NCBI GenBank assembly: GCA_008477525.1 | Contig: SPDT01000002.1 | Coordinates: 682,001-746,000, forward strand | Direction: 5' to 3' | From: Hypomyces perniciosus | Taxonomy: Eukaryota > Ascomycota > Sordariomycetes > Hypocreales > Hypocreaceae | Length of the DNA stretch: 64,000 bases | In this document: positions 57,748-64,000 of the stretch, piece by piece | Numbering within the stretch: position 1 is the stretch's first letter | How the letters are laid out: every line of letters starts with the position of its first letter | Notes under the pieces: generated by a model | Database searches by the model: none | The model's input: only the letters and a program-made list of their open reading frames with translations | What the model was told of the DNA's origin: nothing | Made by a program: the position numbers and the translations under genes

Positions 57748-59392
57748 CCTGCGTCCTAGTGGCAGATGAGGAATAGACTTGATGAATTCGCTTTACGTAT
57801 GATGATTCCAAGAGCTCAGTCATGTCTTTATGGGTTCCGAGGAAAGGGACGGGATGGGGTTAAGCTTATTACTTGTAAACGAGACATGGGGGGGATCTCG
57901 GTCAAACATCTGTACTCGTATTCCATGCAAGTACGTAATACAGCAAAAGATCCTTAGTCGATACTCCGTAGTAGAATTAAGAATTCATCCCTGAGACCTT
58001 TTGGACATGCAGCTATTAATCCCTGTCCTCCTGCACGATGGATCACACCGGTCCTCCACTCGCCAGCATCACCAACAGCCACCCTAAACCCAACACATGC
58101 CTCATAACGCGAAATAACACACTCTCTTTTCAGCGAAGTAGCTCAATGAGGCTGCCGCAATGGCCCTCATAATATCCTTGGATATTCCATGACTGTTTCC
58201 AGTGGTAGTTGGTGTTTATTTTTTTAAAAAAAAATGGTGTGATGAACTTTAGCTCTGATACTTTCTCAGTACTGTTTCTTGCTCATTTATAACGAGCTGG
58301 GATCATCTCTCCCCCAGAATTGAACATGATAAACAAAGAGTAATTAAATATTGCCATTTTTTAAAAGTGGAAAATCTACTATTACTATTGCAGTGTCGAT
58401 TTTAGTTTTTCTGGCAATTCTTCAACTTCTGCTGTTAAATTTGTTGCAACTATTTTGCCGGCTTACAGCCCTCCGGATGACCGGCTATTACCTCTTTCGG
58501 CTCGCCAATGAGGCATCCAACACCAACCCCCAACAGTCTAAGCTTTTATTATCGAAATAAAGATGTTGTATTTGAGAAAAGTAGCTCAACTGAATCAACC
58601 GAATAAATGGGTAGCAGTCCAACTAGTCTTTGCTTCTTGTCCGGAGAATCAGGTTCAACCGAAAGCTGCCTGCCTCTTTTACCATATTTTGTTATACTTT
58701 CTGTTCCCCCATCCCATGCTTCTCCCCCTTAGGGTAGAGGTACGTGTTTCTTTTATATACTGTATTCAGTAGAGGCCCTTTATATCTTTGAACGATTTAT
58801 CTTGCCTTTGTATTGCTGTGGTCGGACCGTTGAAGACATTGACTAGTAACCTATTAGCTCATGTAAGGACTGTCCAGCACTGCATTGTACTAGCAATATT
58901 CGCTTTCTCGGCTCGCCGAAGCCAGACAGCATCTGTTCTTCTGGGGAAATCATAAAAAAGGGGTATCAAAAGACCAATAAACCACCTTTCCACTATTCTC
59001 TCCTCTTGTATGCTTCTGTCATTTTCGTTCTGCGACTGAGTTGGCATCCCAGGTGTGGATTTTTTGTATTCTAAAACAGCACAGCTATCTAAATACATAT
59101 GAAAGATGACAGTGATTGTAGTAACATAAAGATCAGATATCCTGCCATACTCCTCCAGAAACACCATCTATCACCTCACGCGGTGAGACGACGCAACCTC
59201 TAACAGAAAATGAAAGAAAGGGGCAAAGGCTCGAGGAAATCGAGTTTCGCTGGAATAACACCGCTTCAAAGAAACCATCCGGGGAAAGTTGAGAGGAAAG
59301 CCTGTCTTCATCCCATGCCTGAATGCAAAAAGAAGACAAGAGCTTAGTGCTCTCTCCTAAAATTCATGTCAACCATCTCCTCGGAGGAAAAC
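57748..59392. other. AT-rich intergenic region
   Basis: 1.6 kb with AT-rich parts (58200-58800) and no supportable gene. TACTCCGTA lies near 57962. The minus-strand part 59133-59380 may contain a 3' exon or untranslated region of the short Cys-rich gene at 59393. Confidence 0.45.
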
Positions 59393-59734
59393 TCAGGACT
59401 TGAAGACTACGTACCGGTAGTACGTGCATACGCGGCACACTTTGTGATCACACGCCCTGGATTGACCATACCTCATGATGGAGCAATTGCATGTAAGCGC
59501 GGTGTTAGGGCCTTGGTCACACCTGCAGCATCGCCAATACGCTCTCACATTGCTCGGATGGCAATTGGCGCGACCACAAAGAATGTTGGTTCCTGTGTAA
59601 ACTGTAGGTCGGCGGTGGGATATGCACATTCTGATTCGTCTAGTGATGGGATCTCTGCGGCCTCCGTCGTCGCAGTACGTTGTCTCTCGAGAGTCGTGAC
59701 CGCAGAGATGTTGGGTAGCCAGCATATAACACAT
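59393..59734 (-). CDS. Short Cys-rich orphan protein
   Basis: Predicted 113-residue protein starting MCYMLATQHLCGHD at 59734, with 16 cysteines in all, many in pairs: CDDGGRRD, ILCGRANCH, WRCCRCDQG, LTCNCS and ACDHKVCRVC. There is no signal peptide. The 'MC...Y/H-x-CGH' start resembles a group of short fungal proteins that I know only as hypothetical, with possible zinc binding. The 3' end is uncertain: read straight through it ends VVFKS at 59393, but GTACTA and GTACGT donors near the end, with an acceptor TTGCATTCAG near 59316, could replace the last residues with a further exon. Confidence in the gene is moderate, in its end low. Confidence 0.55.
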   Translation of the reverse strand: MCYMLATQHLCGHDSRETTYCDDGGRRDPITRRIRMCISHRRPTVYTGTNILCGRANCHPSNVRAYWRCCRCDQGPNTALTCNCSIMRYGQSRACDHKVCRVCTYYRYVVFKS

Positions 59735-60573
59735 TGCTGAGGATTCGACTCGGACAAAACAAAGACGGAATGCAGGTATGGTGATTGTAACACAAACGCG
59801 ATTTGATTTGGGTTGATAGCTACATTCTTTCATGATTCTTCATGAATTATATATACTCAATCCCTCTCTCGGGCTGTGTTCTTCTCGCATGTGTCTTATA
59901 TGCCACTCCCATGATAGATGGCTTCTCAGAATGGCCAACATCTTCGTCACAACCCCGTCGTCATGATGGCTGAGTCTGATTCTGGCCGTCAGTTGCCGTT
60001 ATTTCGGAGTCCTAGTAAGGCAGAAATACTGTAACCAACTGGTTTTGAGGCCCAACTGGTAGAAATTCGACGAGTTCGTTGTTACAACTTCAAGTTGGTC
60101 GCGAGGAGAAGGCCGACTTACAACCATTTAGTAGGTACGTTGTGTTAGTCGTCCAGTGCGGCAAAATTGGCTGAAATGAGTCCTTTGAGGCGGACTGTAA
60201 GGCGTGCAGACACTGGATCACTCGTAAGAGGCCCAAATCCATGAAATTCAGGCATTTTTTGAAATGTATTTTACCATCACGGGTGAAGCTATGGTCCATG
60301 AAACTGGCTGGTCGTGAAAACTGGTCTGGAGCAGTTCGTAAGTGGATCCTCACCATGAACACGAAATGCAGAGTGCCAACCAACAAACAAAACTGCCTTG
60401 CCTCATCTCTCCTTTTGTTGTCACTAGCTGATTGGTTGATCCAATCGATAGCGGCATGTCTGCCTAAGTGAGAGGCGGCAGCATAAATAATGACCATCTG
60501 TCTCGCTTCCCATCTAACCTCGTGTGATATCGACCATACATTGTTCGCTTTCCCTCTTTAAACGCACTTCAAT
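59735..60573. other. Intergenic region
   Basis: Upstream regions of the Cys-rich gene (leftward) and of the kinase-like gene (rightward; CTTTCCCTCTTTAAA just before the ATG). A 135-codon minus-strand frame at 60090-60497 has no recognisable content. Confidence 0.45.
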
Positions 60574-61674
60574 ATGCCTCGCGGACACTGGATCGAGGAA
60601 TCAACATTTGGGGACCCAGAGGTGCTCATCCTCAATGTCCGCTGGAATAATGCATTGTTCATCGTCAATTTGATACCAAATCCTCACGCCGACGCGATGG
60701 AGAATCACATAGTCAAACGACACGCCGTCGCATGTCGCAGCGGCGATGAGGACACAGAGTTTGCTATTCAGGACGAGGTTCTAACCGCCATCGAACAGAA
60801 TGGCGAATCAATCACTGAGAAGCTTGGTCCAGAGTCGGAAGAAGAGCCATCTGATCTCCATTCGCTCGTCTTCCCGCGAGAGTTCCAGTTTAATCTTGTT
60901 ACGGTGGCTGGAAAGTGGGAGTTTCTCCCAGTGGACACCTATCATTTGGAAATCCCCACAGAGGGCGATTTGACAAGCGGGTATAAAAGTTTCCATCTTC
61001 GAGAAGATGCGTCGCAGATACCGGAACCGAAATTCTCACTGCCAATACGTGGCCTCGATGTGAAGGAGATTGGCATTGACGTGCCCACATACATCACGAC
61101 GGACATCCAAGTGGTTGGCAGACTCTTAGGCGAGGGATACATTACACGTGTTAAAGTCGACGGACAGGAGATGTGCGCCAAAGTTCTACGGAAGCGGTAT
61201 GATACGCAGCCTTTTCAAAGAGAACTTGAATGCCTGGCGAAAATCACGTTCCACTCTAATGAGCATACACCACCCCCTGAGGTCAACGTACCGAAACTCC
61301 TCGGACTCGTCAAAACACCCGGCGAAGATGGACATATAATAGGCTTCTTAGAGACGCTCATTCCGTCACCTGGTAAATGGGAACTCTCAAATCTGAGGAA
61401 CGTGGAGAACATGTCTGCCATACCCAAGGAGAGGCGAGAGAAGTGGGCAAGACAAATACGAAGCATAGTGGATTGGCTACATAGTATTGGCGTTGTTTGG
61501 GGAGATGGCAAGACAGAAAATGTGCTGATTCATGCGGAGACGGATGATGCTTGGGTGATTGACTTTGGAGGTGGGAGGACGAGGGGGTGGGTTGATGAGG
61601 AGTTGGAGGGGACGGTTGAGGGGGATGAGCAGGTAGTTGGGAAGATTATTGAGAAGCTTATGGTGGAGATATGA
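60574..61674 (+). CDS. Kinase-fold orphan protein (fungal-specific, atypical catalytic loop)
   Basis: Single-exon gene for 366 residues. The N-terminal 170 residues have no recognised domain. From about 185 a protein-kinase-like fold is visible: a glycine loop (VVGRLLGEGYITRVKV), ATP-binding Lys in MCAKVLR (Lys213), a helix-C-like segment (FQRELECLAKI), hinge region IIGFLETLIP, a catalytic loop in which the usual HRD is replaced by VVWGDGKTENVLIH (Asp321, Asn326), and the metal-binding VIDFGGGRT (Asp340). The C-lobe after DFG is very short, only about 25 residues, so the substrate lobe is reduced as in small-molecule kinases of the APH type or in degenerate fungal kinases. Key residues are present, so activity is possible; the substrate is unknown. 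Confidence 0.75.
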   Translation: MPRGHWIEESTFGDPEVLILNVRWNNALFIVNLIPNPHADAMENHIVKRHAVACRSGDEDTEFAIQDEVLTAIEQNGESITEKLGPESEEEPSDLHSLVFPREFQFNLVTVAGKWEFLPVDTYHLEIPTEGDLTSGYKSFHLREDASQIPEPKFSLPIRGLDVKEIGIDVPTYITTDIQVVGRLLGEGYITRVKVDGQEMCAKVLRKRYDTQPFQRELECLAKITFHSNEHTPPPEVNVPKLLGLVKTPGEDGHIIGFLETLIPSPGKWELSNLRNVENMSAIPKERREKWARQIRSIVDWLHSIGVVWGDGKTENVLIHAETDDAWVIDFGGGRTRGWVDEELEGTVEGDEQVVGKIIEKLMVEI

Positions 61675-62251
61675 TTCCGGGGGAGGGGAGTGTGTGATTA
61701 TCGTCCACGAACGTCGAGACAGTAGAGGATGATAGGATGTAATCGAAGGCTATAAATCTATTCTTATATTTATCATAATACATGCTATGGCAAGCCACTA
61801 TATCTGGAAGTCAAGTGCCATGTAGTAGTAGTAGTAGTTAGTGCTGGCTCAACTGAAGATGATACCAAGAGACACTACGTGAATCACAAATGTTGAGGTC
61901 ATGAGGTCATTCAAGACTTTTCTTTCATCTCACTGCTATCAAGGCTACCTCCGCTGCTGCCTCTGTCCGCGCTCTTCTATTCTTTTCCGAAAACGACAGT
62001 CCCATCGGTTGTCTTTCACCACTTCCGACCACGATATGCCCAAGAAAAAGGAAGAATAAATATTCCCCTTGCTGATGACAGTTGCCCAGACGGTTCCAAA
62101 CAGGGTCCGCAGGACACAGCATGAGAGAATCAAGAGTAGAAGAATAAACGAACAAACGAATTTTGCAAGCAAAAAAAAAAAGGTACAAGTGCTGGAGGTG
62201 AGTCTCCTAACCACCTGCTACATATATATATATATGGGCAATCAACTTTAT
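61675..62251. other. Intergenic region
   Basis: 3' regions of two convergent genes. A (GTA)4 run lies near 61825 and a (AT)n run near 62222-62235. No gene is seen. Confidence 0.5.
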
Positions 62252-62482
62252 TCAAGCAATCGGGGTGCTGACAGTGACGAAAACGGTCTGGGTTACCACC
62301 ACTGTCACATGGGGGCTGCACCCTGATAATGGCAGAGACTGGGATGGGAAAGTCGTGGGCGTAGCACCATCAGGAATATGTGGCTTTCCCGGAAGGTCGG
62401 GGACAATAGTGTTCACGGCGTTCGAGTTCCCAGCATCGGCTTTTGGCCCCGGCGCAATTGGCATATCCTCCGTGTCATCCTT
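62252..62482 (-). other. In-frame open extension after the GH55 stop codon
   Basis: Directly after the TAG the same frame runs open for 76 codons to a TGA at 62252-62254. The text is Pro/Asp-rich (DMPIAPGPKADAG, PDLPGKPHIPDG) and ends CSPHVTVVVTQTVFVTVS, the Thr/Val pattern seen in stalks of fungal extracellular proteins. It may be a former or conditional C-terminus, reached by readthrough, splicing or in strains without the stop. Confidence 0.45.
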
Positions 62483-64000
62483 CTATGATGTCTCGAAGGA
62501 GACGATTGAACCGCAGAAGTTGTTTCGGTTTTGCGAGTCCAGAACAGCTGGGGCTCCATTAAGAGTGACCATGTTGATACTGGCCTTGGTGTTGAGGCCA
62601 AATATCTTGACATGCGAATTCTGGATGTCAACCATGTTGTCCTGGCAGTTGTTGTCATCGACACACTGCTGGGTGTAGTTGTCGAAGAAGCTGTACAGGC
62701 CCGCACCATAGACCAAAATGTCGCGAGAGCTCAAAACACGAAGACCCCAAGTGCGTGCGCATTTAGCTGAGGTGCACTTGGACCAGTCAGGGTCGGCGTA
62801 GAGGGCATTGGTTTTGAATGGAACCTTGGCGTCGGGGTTGCCCTGGTAGTAGGCAGTCTCCGTCTGGATGAGAGCCATGTAAACGTTCTGAGCCTTGTTG
62901 ACGACGTAGTTGTAGAGGACATTGTGCTCAGACGCGGTACCCCACAGCCATGCACCCTTGGTGCTCTCAAGTAGGAGACCTCGGCCGTTGTAAAGGTTGA
63001 TTTGGCTGTGGTCGCTAAGGTCGAGCTCGTGATCAGCAACCCACAGCCAATTGTTCTCCATGTAGATGCTGGCCGATGAAGTGACGTGCAGGAGCATAAA
63101 GGCACCAAAGCAGGCTGGGTTGGGGGTGGTGGTCACGAAAGGTGTCTTGACACAGGTGTTTGACTGCAACTGAGTACCGGCAGAACCACCAACGCGGAAA
63201 TGGACATCGAAGAGACCAGCAGAGCCCTTGGATGCGCCAGCGACGTTCCACTCCATCAGGATGGCACCAGGCTGAGGGCCCAGGGTTTGGAACATGAGAT
63301 CTTGAATCTCCACGTTGCCGACATCACCTTTCTGACCAACCTGCCAGACTGGCTTGGGGTTGTTCTGGTCCTTAAACTTGGTACCGCCGGCCATGATGAG
63401 GGGCCAAACCTCGCCGACAATCTTGATGTTCTTGGGGACTCTGACGGTATCGGTGATGACATAGGCGCCGTGGTCGAAGTAAACAATCTGGTTAGCGGTA
63501 ACACTGTTGAACACAGCCTGGATAGCGGCGGTATCATCGGTCACGCCGTCGCCCTTGGCGCCCCTGGACTTGACGGACACGAAGTTGGAAGCGGGGACAG
63601 TGTTGTACTGAGGCCTGCTCTTGGTGAAAATCTTACCGGAGCCATCGACCAGGGCAGCAGGCTTGCTAACGGCAGCACGAGGGCCCTGCACAGCGTTACC
63701 GGCGTTGTTGACGTAGGCGCGACCCTGAGTCCAGGAGTTGATGAGAGTGTTTCCACCGAGGACGGTTGCGCCAGTGGCGGAGTTTCGGACGGCAATAGGA
63801 ACATTGGCAGTCACGTCGACGTTGTCGAGAACCAGGGAGCCTCGGGTTCCGCTCTGGCTTGTGCTATAGACGGTGGCAATGGCGACCTGTGTGTTGGAAA
63901 TCTTGCTATCGAGGAGCAAGACGGAGCCTACTTGCTGGTTGGCGGTTCCGCCGGCGGTGATATCAAGACCGATGTTGGCGTTGTTGATGCTGACGCCATG
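62483..64000 (-). CDS. GH55 exo/endo-beta-1,3-glucanase (N-terminal part outside the window)
   Basis: Secreted glycoside hydrolase of family 55 that cleaves beta-1,3-glucan, in wall turnover or mycoparasitism. Only the C-terminal 505 residues are in the window; the frame is open to the right edge (GVSINNANIGLDIT...). GH55 enzymes have two parallel beta-helix domains; the second begins at the repeated motif VSVKSRGAKGDGVTDDTAAI, followed by YFDHGAYVITDTVRVP, GEVWPLIMAGG, GAILMEWNV, TSSASIYMENNWLWVADHEL and NFCGSIVSF at the end. No intron occurs in this part. The stop is TAG at 62483-62485, but 76 further sense codons follow in the same frame (separate entry). Confidence 0.95.
   Translation of the reverse strand, partial: HGVSINNANIGLDITAGGTANQQVGSVLLLDSKISNTQVAIATVYSTSQSGTRGSLVLDNVDVTANVPIAVRNSATGATVLGGNTLINSWTQGRAYVNNAGNAVQGPRAAVSKPAALVDGSGKIFTKSRPQYNTVPASNFVSVKSRGAKGDGVTDDTAAIQAVFNSVTANQIVYFDHGAYVITDTVRVPKNIKIVGEVWPLIMAGGTKFKDQNNPKPVWQVGQKGDVGNVEIQDLMFQTLGPQPGAILMEWNVAGASKGSAGLFDVHFRVGGSAGTQLQSNTCVKTPFVTTTPNPACFGAFMLLHVTSSASIYMENNWLWVADHELDLSDHSQINLYNGRGLLLESTKGAWLWGTASEHNVLYNYVVNKAQNVYMALIQTETAYYQGNPDAKVPFKTNALYADPDWSKCTSAKCARTWGLRVLSSRDILVYGAGLYSFFDNYTQQCVDDNNCQDNMVDIQNSHVKIFGLNTKASINMVTLNGAPAVLDSQNRNNFCGSIVSFETS

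Noticed and set aside
62413..63804. Several antisense or alternate-frame ORFs over the GH55 gene
   Set aside because: All overlap the conserved glucanase frame and have no recognisable content.

Overview
This window is nuclear DNA of a filamentous ascomycete. Genes are interrupted by short introns (about 50-80 nt, GT...AG with a CTAAC/CTGAC-like branch site), intergenic DNA is ample, leaders are pyrimidine-rich, and the gene set is typical of Pezizomycotina: a SconB/Met30 F-box protein, twinfilin, dynactin p62, GH55 glucanase, WSC and LysM proteins, and a DUF8004 protein. A Sordariomycete, perhaps Hypocreales, is my best guess; I cannot name a species. No tRNA, rRNA or CRISPR array was found.

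Layout. (a) 3.2-11.1 kb, conserved block: Myb/SANT-like protein, diadenosine tetraphosphate phosphorylase, FIT/Scs3-like ER lipid protein, divergently transcribed Pus1 tRNA pseudouridine synthase, and a Mediator Med22-like subunit. (b) 11.1-30.5 kb, sparse accessory segment: a bestrophin-type channel, then a GPI-anchored Cys-rich cell-wall protein, a small secreted Cys protein, an acidic orphan protein, a membrane protein built from four intron-delimited CCCH modules, and the relic of a LysM gene. (c) 30.5-38.8 kb: DUF8004 protein, EXPERA-like membrane protein, DUF924 protein, and an eight-exon sugar transporter. (d) 39.9-42.3 kb: a SAM methyltransferase and a broken copy of a dispersed fungal gene family. 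(e) 42.3-54.6 kb, dense housekeeping block: dynactin p62, ribosomal protein eS7, a WSC-domain GPI protein, twinfilin, succinate/fumarate carrier, SconB/Met30. (f) 54.6-64 kb: single-pass membrane orphan, short Cys-rich orphan, kinase-like orphan, and the 3' part of a GH55 beta-1,3-glucanase running off the right edge.

The housekeeping genes do not form a pathway; they are ordinary neighbours, often convergent with 200-350 bp between stops. Genes of the accessory segments mostly encode secreted, wall or membrane proteins. A short imperfect palindrome (TAC-3nt-GTA, mainly TACGGAGTA or TACGAAGTA on either strand) recurs about 25 times, almost only between genes and most densely in the sparse segments. 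The most unusual single locus is the four-module CCCH gene at 23940-24929, in which every intron splits the same His codon of the repeat.
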